Below, piece after piece: positions 15,644-24,163 of a stretch of 33,553 nt of DNA (its first letter is position 1; each line of letters begins with the position of its first letter). The stretch comes from JBBSVE01 sp038233815. Lineage in GTDB: Bacteria > Pseudomonadota > Alphaproteobacteria > Rhodobacterales > Rhodobacteraceae. The stretch covers positions 1 to 33,553 of the forward strand of contig JBBSVE010000013.1 in assembly GCA_038233815.1 (NCBI GenBank), in the 5' to 3' direction. The translations under genes and the position numbers were made by a program. The notes below the pieces were generated by a model that worked only from the letters and a program-made list of their open reading frames with translations, made no database searches and was not told where the DNA came from.

Positions 15644-16675
15644 TCAGTCCTCCGCCGAGGACTTGGCCCAGAGGTTGATATCCTCCTCCGCCGCGATGCT
15701 GTCGATCTTCGCCAGCTCTTCCGCCGTGAAATCGAGGTTTTTGACCGCACCCGCGCAATCCTCCACCTGGCTCGGCTTCGAGGCCCCGATCAGCGCAGTC
15801 GTGATCCCGCCGTCGCGCAGAACCCACGCGATCGCCATTTGCGCCAGCGTCTGCCCACGTGCCTCCGCCAGATCGTTGAGCGCCTTGACCGACGCCAGCG
15901 CCTGATCCGTGATCGTCGCGGGGTCGAGCGATTTGCCCTGTGCAGCGCGGCTCCCTTCCGGTATGCCGCCGAGGTATTTCTTGGTCAGAATGCCTTGCGC
16001 CAGCGGCGTGAAGGCAATGGAGCCGATGCCCAGGTCCGACAGCGTATCCTTCAACCCGTCATGCTCCACCCAGCGGTTGAGGATGTTGTAGGACGGCTGG
16101 TGAATGAGGCAGGGCGTGCCCAGCTCCTTCAGGATTGCCGCCGCCTTGCGGGTCCGTTCGGAATTGTAGCTCGAGATCCCGACATAGAGCGCGCGGCCCG
16201 AGCGCACGATATGGTCAAGCGCGCCCATCGTCTCCTCCAGCGGCGTGTTCGGGTCGGCGCGGTGGGAATAGAAGATGTCGACGTAATCGAGGCCCATCCG
16301 TTTCAGCGACTGGTCACAGGAGGCCACCAGATACTTGCGGCTCCCCCAGTTGCCATAGGGGCCGGGCCACATGTCATAGCCGGCCTTGGAAGAAATCACC
16401 AACTCGTCACGGTAGCCGTGGAAATCGGTGGCGAGGATCTGGCCGAAGGCCGTCTCCGCGCTGCCGGGGGGCGGGCCGTAGTTGTTGGCCAGATCGAAAT
16501 GCGTGATGCCGTGGTCGAACGCCGTCCGGCAGATCGCGCGTTTCGTCTCGTGCGGGGTGTCGCCGCCGAAATTGTGCCACAGACCGATCGACACCGCAGG
16601 CAGCATCAGCCCCGATGCGCCGCAGCGGCGATAGGTCATCCGGTCGTAACGGTTCTCGGCGGGGGCATAGGTCAT
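15644..16675 (-). CDS. aldo/keto reductase, YghZ (L-glyceraldehyde 3-phosphate reductase) type
   Basis: A 343-aa NADPH-dependent aldo/keto reductase with a TIM barrel. The catalytic tetrad residues are visible: Asp and Tyr in FDLANNYGPPPGSAE, Lys in VISSKAGYDMWPGPYG and His in IFYSHRADPNTPLEET. The YGPPPGSAE and MWPGPYGNWGSRKYL segments are typical of the YghZ/AKR14 group, which reduces L-glyceraldehyde 3-phosphate and methylglyoxal. IGASKPSQVED near the C-terminus binds the cofactor phosphate. ATG 16675 has AAAGGA six bases upstream. It lies 72 bp after xylA and may be transcribed with the xyl operon; a detoxifying role during sugar growth would be reasonable but is inferred. Confidence 0.9.
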   Translation of the reverse strand: MTYAPAENRYDRMTYRRCGASGLMLPAVSIGLWHNFGGDTPHETKRAICRTAFDHGITHFDLANNYGPPPGSAETAFGQILATDFHGYRDELVISSKAGYDMWPGPYGNWGSRKYLVASCDQSLKRMGLDYVDIFYSHRADPNTPLEETMGALDHIVRSGRALYVGISSYNSERTRKAAAILKELGTPCLIHQPSYNILNRWVEHDGLKDTLSDLGIGSIAFTPLAQGILTKKYLGGIPEGSRAAQGKSLDPATITDQALASVKALNDLAEARGQTLAQMAIAWVLRDGGITTALIGASKPSQVEDCAGAVKNLDFTAEELAKIDSIAAEEDINLWAKSSAED

Positions 16676-16747
16676 GGCAGTCCTTTCAGGTTCGCGCTCG
16701 TTCACACGCAAACGGGCCACGGAGCGCACCCGTTCCGTCGGACCCGG

Positions 16748-18049
16748 TCAGACGAACCGGTTCCAGAGATTCTCCAGCCGTTCCTGACGCCCGGACCGGG
16801 GCGCGGGGTTAACACCGCGCGACAGCACGTCGGCGGTAATCGCACCCAGATCGGAGCCGAGCATCGCCTTGGCCTGCGGGCTGTCCCAGCCGGCGTAACG
16901 TTCCTTGCGCAGGGCCTCCAACCCGCCATCCTCCAGCAAGGCCGCCGCCGCCTTCAACGCCCGCGCGCAGGTGTCCATCCCGCCGACATGGGCGAGGATC
17001 AGGTCCGCGGGATCAAGGCTCTGGCGCCGGATCTTCGCGTCGAAGTTCGTCCCGCCGGTGGTATAGCCGCCCGCGCGCAGGATCTCGTAGAAGGCGAGCG
17101 CCATTTCGGGGTGGTTGTTCGGGAACTGGTCGGTGTCCCAACCGGACTGGTAGTCGTTGCGGTTCATGTCGATGGAGCCGAAGAGCCCGAGCGCCGTCGC
17201 CAACGCAATCTCATGCTCGAACGAGTGCCCGGCGAGGATCGCATGGCCCTGCTCGAGGTTCAGCTTCACCTCGCCCTCCAGCCCGTAGCGCGCAAGGAAG
17301 CCGTAGACCGTCGCCACGTCATAATCATACTGGTGCTTGGAGGGCTCCTGCGGCTTCGGCTCAATCAGGATCGCGCCCTTGAAACCGATCTTGTGCTTGT
17401 AGTCCACGACCATCTGCAGGAACCGGCCCATGTTGTCCAACTCGACCCGGAGGTTGGTGTTGAGCAGCGTCTCATACCCCTCGCGCCCGCCCCAGAGCAC
17501 ATAGTTCGCCCCGCCCAGCGCCTTGGTCGCGTCCATGCAGCCCTTTACCGTCGCCGCCGCATAAGCGAAAACCTCCGGGTCCGGGTTGGTCGAGGCTCCC
17601 GACATCCAGCGCCGGTGCGAGAACATGTTCGCCGTGCCCCAGAGGAGCCGGGTCTTCGACCCTTCCATCCGTTGACCGATATGGGCGGTGATCTCCTCCA
17701 GATTGCGCTGGCTTTCGGCGAAGCTCTCGCCCTCGGGGCGCACGTCGGCATCGTGAAAGCAGAAGAACGGCGCGCCGAGGATATCGAACATCTCGAACGC
17801 CACGTCGGCCTTCAGTTTGGCCTTGTCCATGCCGTCGCCGAACCACGGGCGCTGCAGGGTCTCCGCGCCGAACGGATCGCCGCCGGGCCAGGCAAAGCTG
17901 TGCCACCAGGCGACGGCGAAGCGGAGGTGATCCTCCATCCGCTTGCCCATCAGCATCTCGTCGGGATTGTAGTATCGGAACGCGTAGTCGTTGGTGCTGC
18001 CCGGACCTTCATAGGTCACGCGGGGGATGCCGTCGAAGAAATCGGTCAT
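16748..18049 (-). CDS. xylA: xylose isomerase
   Basis: A 433-aa enzyme that interconverts D-xylose and D-xylulose, class II form by length. The active-site His/Asp segment is FFCFHDADVRPEG. Metal ligands are in ILIEPKPQEPSKHQYD, in NLEQGHAILAGHSFEHE and in GSIDMNRNDYQSGWDTDQFP. The N-terminus TDFFDGIPRVTYEGP and NPDEMLMGKRMEDHLRFAV are family-typical. I chose ATG 18049, which overlaps the xylB stop by four bases and has AGGA seven bases upstream; ATG 18055 lies too close to that AGGA. It is the last gene of the xyl operon proper. Confidence 0.97.
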   Translation of the reverse strand: MTDFFDGIPRVTYEGPGSTNDYAFRYYNPDEMLMGKRMEDHLRFAVAWWHSFAWPGGDPFGAETLQRPWFGDGMDKAKLKADVAFEMFDILGAPFFCFHDADVRPEGESFAESQRNLEEITAHIGQRMEGSKTRLLWGTANMFSHRRWMSGASTNPDPEVFAYAAATVKGCMDATKALGGANYVLWGGREGYETLLNTNLRVELDNMGRFLQMVVDYKHKIGFKGAILIEPKPQEPSKHQYDYDVATVYGFLARYGLEGEVKLNLEQGHAILAGHSFEHEIALATALGLFGSIDMNRNDYQSGWDTDQFPNNHPEMALAFYEILRAGGYTTGGTNFDAKIRRQSLDPADLILAHVGGMDTCARALKAAAALLEDGGLEALRKERYAGWDSPQAKAMLGSDLGAITADVLSRGVNPAPRSGRQERLENLWNRFV

Positions 18050-19485
18050 GTCCATGTCCTGACGAGGTTGCGCGCGGAACGGTAGCGGTCGTGTCCTTCG
18101 TCCCACGCATCGGAAAGGTCTGTGTCTGGTGCTATCTCCCGCGCGATGGGGGGCTGTTTCGCCACGTCCGGCCCGGCCCCCGTGGCGGCCATCAGCGCCA
18201 GCCGCGCAGCACCGAACGCACCGCCGAAATCGCCGGCCTCGGGGATGAGGACCGGCACGCCCAGCGCCGTGGCGATGGCGGAGAGCCAGTAGTCCGACCG
18301 CGCCCCGCCGCCCACGGCGATCAGGCTTTCGATCCGCGTGCCGGTCGCGGCCAGCGCGTCGCGGCAGTCCCGAAACGCGAATGTCACGCCGTCGAGGATC
18401 GCCTTCGTCGCTGCCGTCCGGTCGGTGGCATGCTCCAGCCCCAGAAAAGCCCCTCGGATCGCGGAATCGTTGAGCGGCGTGCGCTCTCCGCCAAGATAGG
18501 GCAGGAACAGCGCACCCCCCGGCGCGCCAAGGGAGCCGAGATTCTGCGTCAGCGCGGCCGCCGTTTCCCCCGTAAGGCGCGAGAACCAGTTCAGCGCGTC
18601 GGTCGCGGCAAGGATCACCCCCATCTGGTGCCACGTCCCGGGCAGCGCATGGCAGAAGGTGTGGACCGCCGTGTCGGGGCTCGGCTGATAGCCGTCGTTC
18701 GCGGCAAAGAGCACGCCCGAGGTGCCAAGCGACACGAACGCCTCGCCCGCGCGCACCACGCCGACGCCCACGCCCGCCGCAGCATTGTCGCCGCCACCGC
18801 CCGCGACGATCGTGTCCGTGGGCAGGCCCCACCGCTGCGCGAGCGCGGTCCGCACCGTGCCCGACACCTCCGACCCCTCGATCAGCCGCGGCATCTCTGC
18901 CCGGCTCAGCCCGGTCGCGGCCAGCAGATCGTCCGACCAGTCCCGCGCTCCCGTGTCGAGCCAGCTCGTCCCCGCCGCGTCCGACATCTCCGCCACATGA
19001 TCGCCGGTGAGCCAGAGCCGGAGGTAGTCCTTGGGCAGCAGCACCTTCGCCACGCGGGCGCGGATCTCGGGCTCGTGCACCGCCACCCACATCAGCTTCG
19101 GCGCGGTGAAGCCGGGGAAGACGATGTTGCCGGTGATGCGGCGGAACATCGGATCGCCGTCAAGCGCCGCCGCCTCCTCATGGCTGCGAGTGTCGTTCCA
19201 CAGGATGCAGGGCCGCAGCACCGCGTCGCCCGCGTCCAGAAGCGTGGCGCCGTGCATGTGACCGGAAAGGCCGATCCCCCGCACATCCGAGAGGTCGTGG
19301 GCCGCCAGCTTGTCCAGCACCGATTCCGCCGCCGCTATCCAGTCGGCGGGGCGCTGCTCCGACCAGCCGGGATGGGGGCGCTGCACGGTAAGGGGCGCCA
19401 CCGCTTCGGCCAGCACGGTCTGGTGGCTGTCCATCAGGATGCCTTTCAGCCCCGACGTTCCCAGATCGAGCCCGATATACGTCAT
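18046..19485 (-). CDS. xylB: xylulokinase
   Basis: A 479-aa FGGY-family kinase that phosphorylates D-xylulose to xylulose 5-phosphate, which enters the pentose phosphate pathway. The N-terminal ATPase-fold motif is YIGLDLGTSGLKGILMD, followed by GIGLSGHMHGATLLD, WNDTRSHEEAA, the second half GGGGDNAAAGVGVG, SLGTSGVLF and GVTFAFRD. The C-terminal AVGGGARSDYWL is the adenosine-binding motif. ATG 19485 overlaps the stop of the transport ATPase gene by four bases, and its own stop overlaps the xylA start, so expression is tightly coupled. Confidence 0.97.
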   Translation of the reverse strand: MTYIGLDLGTSGLKGILMDSHQTVLAEAVAPLTVQRPHPGWSEQRPADWIAAAESVLDKLAAHDLSDVRGIGLSGHMHGATLLDAGDAVLRPCILWNDTRSHEEAAALDGDPMFRRITGNIVFPGFTAPKLMWVAVHEPEIRARVAKVLLPKDYLRLWLTGDHVAEMSDAAGTSWLDTGARDWSDDLLAATGLSRAEMPRLIEGSEVSGTVRTALAQRWGLPTDTIVAGGGGDNAAAGVGVGVVRAGEAFVSLGTSGVLFAANDGYQPSPDTAVHTFCHALPGTWHQMGVILAATDALNWFSRLTGETAAALTQNLGSLGAPGGALFLPYLGGERTPLNDSAIRGAFLGLEHATDRTAATKAILDGVTFAFRDCRDALAATGTRIESLIAVGGGARSDYWLSAIATALGVPVLIPEAGDFGGAFGAARLALMAATGAGPDVAKQPPIAREIAPDTDLSDAWDEGHDRYRSARNLVRTWT

Positions 19486-20252
19486 GACGCGCGCCCCGGT
19501 GTCTTGCCGAGGATGATCATCCCCAGAATATCCTCGTCCGTCACCTCGTCCACGCGGACGGTCCCGACCAGCTTGCCGTTCTTCATCACCGACGCGCGGT
19601 CGCAAAGCTTCATCACGTTCTGGATGTCATGCTCGATCAGGAAGATCCCCAGCCCCTGCTTCTTCAGCTCCTCCACCAGCTCGGAGACCATGTTCGTCTC
19701 CTGCGGTCCCAGTGCCGCAGTGGGCTCGTCCATGATCAGGATGCGGGCGTTGAAATAGACCGCCCGTGCGATCGCCACGGACTGCCGCTGCCCGCCTGAC
19801 AGCGCCGACACGGGCACGTTGAACTTGGCGAAGTTGGGGTTGAGACGGTGCATGATCTTGCGCGTCTCCGCCTCCATCCTGGCATCGTCGACGAGGCCCA
19901 TGGGCGTTACCAGCTCGCGCCCCAGAAAGAGGTTCGAGGCGGCATCCAGATTGTCCGCCAGCGCCAGCGTCTGGTAGATCGTCTCGATGTTCTGCGCGCG
20001 TGCATCGCGGGGGTTGTTGATCTCCACCTTCTTGCCATCGACGAGGATCTCGCCCGCATCGGCATGATAGGCGCCCGACAGGCACTTGATGAGCGTCGAC
20101 TTGCCTGCCCCGTTGTGGCCCAGAAGTCCCACCACCTCGCCGGGGTAGAGGTCCACGGTCACGTGGTCCACCGCCCTGATCCCGCCGAAGGAAATGGAGA
20201 TGTCGCGCATCTCCACCAGCGGCGTGCGTTGCGTGTCGAGATCGCCCCTCAT
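19482..20252 (-). CDS. xylG: xylose ABC transporter ATP-binding protein (single domain)
   Basis: A 256-aa ABC ATPase that powers sugar import through the XylH permease. Walker A is GLLGHNGAGKST, the Q-loop is near TIYQTLALADNL, the signature is LSGGQRQSVAIAR, Walker B is ILIMDEPTAALG and the switch His is in LIEHD. NLFLGRELVTP is typical of sugar importers of the CUT2 class. E. coli XylG is about 510 aa with two ATPase domains; this one has a single domain and presumably acts as a homodimer, as in FrcA-like alphaproteobacterial systems. The ATG overlaps the xylH stop by four bases. Confidence 0.93.
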   Translation of the reverse strand: MRGDLDTQRTPLVEMRDISISFGGIRAVDHVTVDLYPGEVVGLLGHNGAGKSTLIKCLSGAYHADAGEILVDGKKVEINNPRDARAQNIETIYQTLALADNLDAASNLFLGRELVTPMGLVDDARMEAETRKIMHRLNPNFAKFNVPVSALSGGQRQSVAIARAVYFNARILIMDEPTAALGPQETNMVSELVEELKKQGLGIFLIEHDIQNVMKLCDRASVMKNGKLVGTVRVDEVTDEDILGMIILGKTPGRAS

Positions 20253-21562
20253 CTCGCGGTCCTCCGGTAGACGATGTCCAGCCAGACGGCGAGCACGAGG
20301 ACACCCCCCACGACGATCTGCTGCACCGCCGCGTCAAAGCCGATCAGCACCATCCCGGTCTGCAGGCTCTGCATCACCAGCGCGCCGAGGATCGCGCCGT
20401 AGATCGTGCCAACCCCGCCGCCGAGCGAGGTGCCCCCGATCACCGCCGCCGCGATGACGTAAAGCTCGTCCAGCGTGCCCAGCGCGTTGGTCGCGGAATT
20501 GAGCCGCGCGGAGGCGACGACGCCGGACAGCCCGGCCAGAAAGCCCATCAGCGCAAAGATCTTCACCGTCACCCAGCGCACGTTGATACCCGAAAGCTCC
20601 GACGCCTCCGGGTTGCCGCCAATGGCAAAGACATAGCGGCCGAACCGGGTGCGGGTCATCAGGAAGGTCATCGCGATGCCGACGCCGATCAGGATCAGGA
20701 CGGGGATCGCAAAGCCGTGGCTGATGAACACATCGGACGAGTCGACGGTCAGATCGTTCGCCTTGACATACTGCCGAACGATCCCGATCGGCCACGGATA
20801 GGAGTTCACCAGAAGCACCGCGCCGATCACGGCCCCGCATCCCACGATCCCCAGAAAGACCTCTGCCCAGACCGGGCGCAGCGGGAACTCGAACCGCCGC
20901 CGCTGCCGCCGCGCGTTCACGATCAGCGCCACGATGGCCAGAATGCCGACGATGCCGACAATCCAGCTTCCCGTGCCGCCGACCGAGCCGTAAGGCCCGC
21001 CGCCCAGCAGCTTGAACGTGGGATCGAGGGGGGAAATCGTCTCCCCCCGCGCGACCATGTAGGCGCTGCCGCGCCAGACCAGCATTCCGCCCAGCGTCAC
21101 GATGAAGGCGGGGATGCCGCGGTAAGCCACCAGCCAGCCCTGGAACGCGCCGATGATGGTGCCCAGCGCCATGCCGCAGATCGCGGCGAGGATCCAGATC
21201 AGCGGGCTGCCCAAACCCACGATCTGCGGCAGGATGTTGACTTGCAGGACACCCATGAAGATCGCGCAGAAACCGAGGATCGAACCGACCGACAGATCGA
21301 TGTGGCGCGTGATGATGACCAGCACCATCCCCGTCGCCATGATCCCGATGGAGGAGGTCTGGACCGACAGGTTCCACAGGTTCCGCGCGGTCAGGAACGC
21401 GCCGTAACCGTTCTCCACCGCGCCGTAGACGTGGAACCCGATCCAGATCGCGGCCAGCGCGCCGATCATGCCCAAAAGCCGCGTGTCGAGTTCCGTGGCG
21501 GCAAGGAACCGCTTCACCGGCCCTGCGGTCGCGGCGGTGGAGGAGGGGGTCGTGTCGGTCAT
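20249..21562 (-). CDS. xylH: xylose ABC transporter permease
   Basis: A 437-aa inner-membrane permease of the CUT2 branch. Many hydrophobic helices (about ten) are visible. Signature parts include GMVLVIITRHIDLSVGSILGF, FIVTLGGMLVWRG, YVFAIGGNPEASELSGI (the EAA-like coupling loop) and YVIAAAVIGGTSLGGG. A basic loop RRQRRRFEF lies mid-protein. It pairs with XylF and XylG. It starts 77 bp after xylF, and that gap holds a strong GC hairpin. Confidence 0.95.
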   Translation of the reverse strand: MTDTTPSSTAATAGPVKRFLAATELDTRLLGMIGALAAIWIGFHVYGAVENGYGAFLTARNLWNLSVQTSSIGIMATGMVLVIITRHIDLSVGSILGFCAIFMGVLQVNILPQIVGLGSPLIWILAAICGMALGTIIGAFQGWLVAYRGIPAFIVTLGGMLVWRGSAYMVARGETISPLDPTFKLLGGGPYGSVGGTGSWIVGIVGILAIVALIVNARRQRRRFEFPLRPVWAEVFLGIVGCGAVIGAVLLVNSYPWPIGIVRQYVKANDLTVDSSDVFISHGFAIPVLILIGVGIAMTFLMTRTRFGRYVFAIGGNPEASELSGINVRWVTVKIFALMGFLAGLSGVVASARLNSATNALGTLDELYVIAAAVIGGTSLGGGVGTIYGAILGALVMQSLQTGMVLIGFDAAVQQIVVGGVLVLAVWLDIVYRRTAR

Positions 21563-21602
21563 GGGGCCATCCGCTCAGGCCGGGCCGCCCCGGCGCAGGA
21601 AA

Positions 21603-21624
21603 GGCCGCGCCGGTCGGCGCGGCC
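21603..21624 (-). repeat. perfect GC hairpin between xylF and xylH
   Basis: GGCCGCGCC (21603-21611) and GGCGCGGCC (21616-21624) form a perfect 9-bp stem with a 4-base loop. On the transcribed strand it is followed by TTTCC, too short a T-run for full termination. Its place just after the binding-protein gene is where sugar ABC operons often carry a stem-loop that protects the upstream message or attenuates downstream expression, giving more binding protein than permease. Confidence 0.65.
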
Positions 21625-21639
21625 CAGTCCGTCCAATGC

Positions 21640-22662
21640 TCAGCAGCCGCTGACACCCGCCACAGCACCTTCGCAGGCCTGCGCCTTGTCGATCTGGCCG
21701 CCGTCGATGGCCTCGGCGAGGTTGTCCTTGGTGATCGGCGTGGGGGTGAGGAAGATCGCCTGCATCTTCACGCCCTTCTCGCCGCCGGACCATTCCTTGG
21801 CGCCCTCGATGGCATCCATCTTGGTGCCGTCCGCAAGTTCGCCCGCGATTTTCGCCGCCTCGGCGCCGAGCTTACGCGAGTCCTTCCAGACCGATACCGT
21901 CTGCGTCCCGCGCGCGACGCGGTTCAGCGCGGCCTTGTCGCCGTCCTGCCCGCCGATCGGCACGTTCATCCCCTGTGCCGACAGCGCGGCGATGGCGCCG
22001 CCCGCAAGGCCGTCATTCTCGGCCAGAACCGCATCCACCTTGTTATTGCTGGCGGTGAGGATCTGCTCCATGTTCTTCTGCCCGTTGTCGGGCTTCCAGC
22101 CGTCGGAGAACGCCTCCCCCACGATCTTGATGTCGCCCGCCTTGATTGCGGGGTCGAGCACCTCCATCATGCCGGTCAGCAGGAAGGCCGCGTTCGGATC
22201 GCCCTTGTCGCCCTTGATGATCGCGTAGTTGCCCTTGGGGGCCGCGGCCATCACCTTCTGCGCGATGATCGTGCCCACGCCCTTGTTGTCGAACGTGATG
22301 TAGAAAGCGCGGTTGTCCTCGATCAGGCGGTCGTAGCCCACGACGGGGATGCCCTCGTTCGCGGCCTTGTCGATGGCCGGCCCGATCGCATCCTTGTCCA
22401 CGGCAAGGATCACCAGCGCGGTGGCGCCCTGTGCGATCAGCGACTCCACATCCGTCAGCTGCTTGGCAGCCGAGTTCTGCGCGTCCGACGAGATGTAGGT
22501 GTCGCCGTCCTTCTCGATCTGGGCCTTCATCGCGGCCTCGTCGGTCTTCCAGCGCTCCTCCTGGAAGTTGGACCAGCTGACACCGATGACCTGACCCTCT
22601 GCCAGAGCGGCGGACGAAAAGCCGAGCGTGGCGATGACCGCCGCGAGAATGGGACTGCGCAT
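21640..22662 (-). CDS. xylF: xylose ABC transporter substrate-binding protein
   Basis: A 340-aa periplasmic sugar-binding protein of the XylF type. A signal peptide (1-21) ends in AALA, then EGQVIGVSWSNFQEERWKTDE (the RW pair contacts sugar in relatives), ISSDAQNSAAKQLTDVESLI, VVGYDRLIEDN, FYITFDNKGVG, VLAENDGLAGG and GGQDGDKAALNRVARGTQTVSV. The C-terminus carries two Cys (QACEG and SGC) that could form a disulfide. The RBS GGGAGGA lies seven bases ahead of ATG 22662. It is the first gene of the xyl operon and divergent from xylR. Confidence 0.95.
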   Translation of the reverse strand: MRSPILAAVIATLGFSSAALAEGQVIGVSWSNFQEERWKTDEAAMKAQIEKDGDTYISSDAQNSAAKQLTDVESLIAQGATALVILAVDKDAIGPAIDKAANEGIPVVGYDRLIEDNRAFYITFDNKGVGTIIAQKVMAAAPKGNYAIIKGDKGDPNAAFLLTGMMEVLDPAIKAGDIKIVGEAFSDGWKPDNGQKNMEQILTASNNKVDAVLAENDGLAGGAIAALSAQGMNVPIGGQDGDKAALNRVARGTQTVSVWKDSRKLGAEAAKIAGELADGTKMDAIEGAKEWSGGEKGVKMQAIFLTPTPITKDNLAEAIDGGQIDKAQACEGAVAGVSGC

Positions 22663-22739
22663 TGTTATCCTCCCTTGGAAACAGCCATGCCGGGGCCGGT
22701 CCGGCGATTCGCCGATACGCGCTCACGGTGCCGCGACTA

Positions 22740-22756
22740 ATTTCAGTTGTCGAAAT
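22740..22756. promoter_or_regulatory. candidate XylR operator 1
   Basis: ATTTC-N7-GAAAT is a perfect 5-bp inverted repeat with the core AGTTGTC. It lies about 78 bp upstream of the xylF ATG and just downstream (in the xylF direction) of TATAGT (22775-22770), a possible -10 box, so a bound repressor would block transcription start or clearance. It shares TTTC and GTTG elements with the second repeat in this gap. Confidence 0.5.
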
Positions 22757-22800
22757 AAAAATCGACGTCACTATACCCGGTGTGGGGCGAGGCGGTATAT

Positions 22801-22823
22801 TTTCGTTGCTCCGCAACATGAAA
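22801..22823. promoter_or_regulatory. candidate XylR operator 2
   Basis: TTTC-GTTGC-TCC-GCAAC-at-GAAA is an inverted repeat with a perfect GTTGC/GCAAC core and outer TTTC/GAAA arms offset by two bases. It lies directly after TATATT (22796-22801), a possible xylR -10 box, and about 54 bp ahead of the xylR ATG. This position suits autorepression. Confidence 0.45.
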
Positions 22824-22876
22824 TGCATGGCACCGCAGCGACGTGGCAAAACTTAACTACAGGGCGCGAACAAAAC

Positions 22877-24163
22877 ATGGTGCAGGTGCGGCGCGAACGG
22901 ACGGCTGACGCAAAGCCGGGTTGCGGGCCGATCATCCCTCCGCTGTCCGATTCGCTGCGCCCCCTGCGCCAGCGGATCTTCGAGAGGGTGCGCGCGGCGG
23001 GCACCATCGCGCGCGTGCAGGTGTCGCGCGATCTGGGCGTCAGCCCGGCCTCCGTCACCACCGGCGTCGCCGACCTGATCGAGGCGGGGCTGCTGGAGGA
23101 GACGACCGCCGCGCTCGGGGGCGAGACCGGGCGCGGCCGCCCCGCCGTCGCACTGGGGGTGCGCGCGGACGCCTTCCGGGTGGCAGGGATGAAGATCTCG
23201 GACCGCGAGAACACGGCCGTGATCGTGGATTTCGCGGGCAACCTCATCGCCGACGAGGTGGTGCCCCACGGTCCGGGCGCGATGGCGCCAAGCGCCCTGC
23301 TGGATGCCATGGAGGGGCTTTTGGACCGGGTCTGCGCCAAGGCCGGAATCAGGCGGGACGAACTGGCCGCGTTGGGCCTCGGCCTGCCGGGCTTTATCGA
23401 CTGCGAGCGGGGCGTGGTGCTCTGGTCCTCGGTGATGGCGGAGCGGGGGGTGGACCTTGGCACGCTCGCCTCCGTGCGGCTCGGCCTGCCGGTGCAGGTG
23501 GACAACGACGCGAACCTCGTGACACTGGCGGAGCTGTGGTTCGGCGCCGGTCGGGGGTTGTCGGATTTCGCGGTCGTCACCATCGAGCATGGCGTGGGCA
23601 TGGGGCTGGTCGTCAACCACCGGATCTATCGCGGCGCGCAGGGGCTGGGGATGGAACTGGGCCATACAAAGGTCCAGCTTGACGGTGCGCTCTGTCGGTG
23701 CGGGCAGCGCGGGTGTCTGGAGGCTTATGTCGCCGACTATGCGCTGGTACGCGAGGCCACGACCGCGCTGAACCTCACGAACCGGGACGGCCAGCCCGTC
23801 CCGGTCCTGCTGGAAAGCCTGCACGATCATGCGAAAGCCGGGAATGCCGCCGCGCGGTCGATCTTTCGCCGTGCGGGACGCTATCTCGCGGTCGGGCTGT
23901 CGAACGTGGTGAACCTCTTCGATCCCGCGCTCATCATCCTGTCGGGGGAGCGGATGCGGTTCGACTATCTCTATGCCACCGAGACTTTGGCGGAGATGGA
24001 GGCGCTGTCCATCGTCACAGGGCGTCCCTGCGCGCGGATCGAGATCCATGCCTGGGGCGATCTCCTCTGGGCGCACGGCGCGGCGGCGCTGGCGCTATCG
24101 TCGGTGAGCGACGGGCTCTTGGGCGGGCGGGACGCGCTGGTGCGGGACGCGGGCGCGCCATGA
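22877..24163 (+). CDS. xylR: ROK family transcriptional regulator of xylose genes
   Basis: A 428-aa repressor with an N-terminal winged HTH (about 25-75, RQRIFERVRAAG...QVSRDLGVSPASVTTGVADLIEAGLL) fused to a ROK sugar-kinase-like domain. ROK landmarks are GLGLPGFID, VDNDANLVTLAELWFG, the zinc site LCRCGQRGCLEAY and MELGHTKVQ with the conserved His. Its divergent position from xylF makes it the likely xylose-responsive repressor; the effector is inferred, not seen. ATG 22877 has only a weak upstream RBS; an upstream in-frame ATG at about 22829 would add 16 residues and has no better site. Its stop overlaps the start of the FG-GAP/ASPIC gene by four bases (ATGA). Confidence 0.9.
   Translation: MVQVRRERTADAKPGCGPIIPPLSDSLRPLRQRIFERVRAAGTIARVQVSRDLGVSPASVTTGVADLIEAGLLEETTAALGGETGRGRPAVALGVRADAFRVAGMKISDRENTAVIVDFAGNLIADEVVPHGPGAMAPSALLDAMEGLLDRVCAKAGIRRDELAALGLGLPGFIDCERGVVLWSSVMAERGVDLGTLASVRLGLPVQVDNDANLVTLAELWFGAGRGLSDFAVVTIEHGVGMGLVVNHRIYRGAQGLGMELGHTKVQLDGALCRCGQRGCLEAYVADYALVREATTALNLTNRDGQPVPVLLESLHDHAKAGNAAARSIFRRAGRYLAVGLSNVVNLFDPALIILSGERMRFDYLYATETLAEMEALSIVTGRPCARIEIHAWGDLLWAHGAAALALSSVSDGLLGGRDALVRDAGAP

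Noticed and set aside
15839..18085. Plus-strand open frame of 748 codons across the aldo/keto reductase gene, xylA and the xylB end
   Set aside because: It crosses three convincing minus-strand genes and their junctions and shows no domain.
22628..22876. Upstream extension of the xylR frame from 22628
   Set aside because: It would run through the intergenic palindromes and antisense to the start of xylF; the ROK family N-terminus fits ATG 22877.
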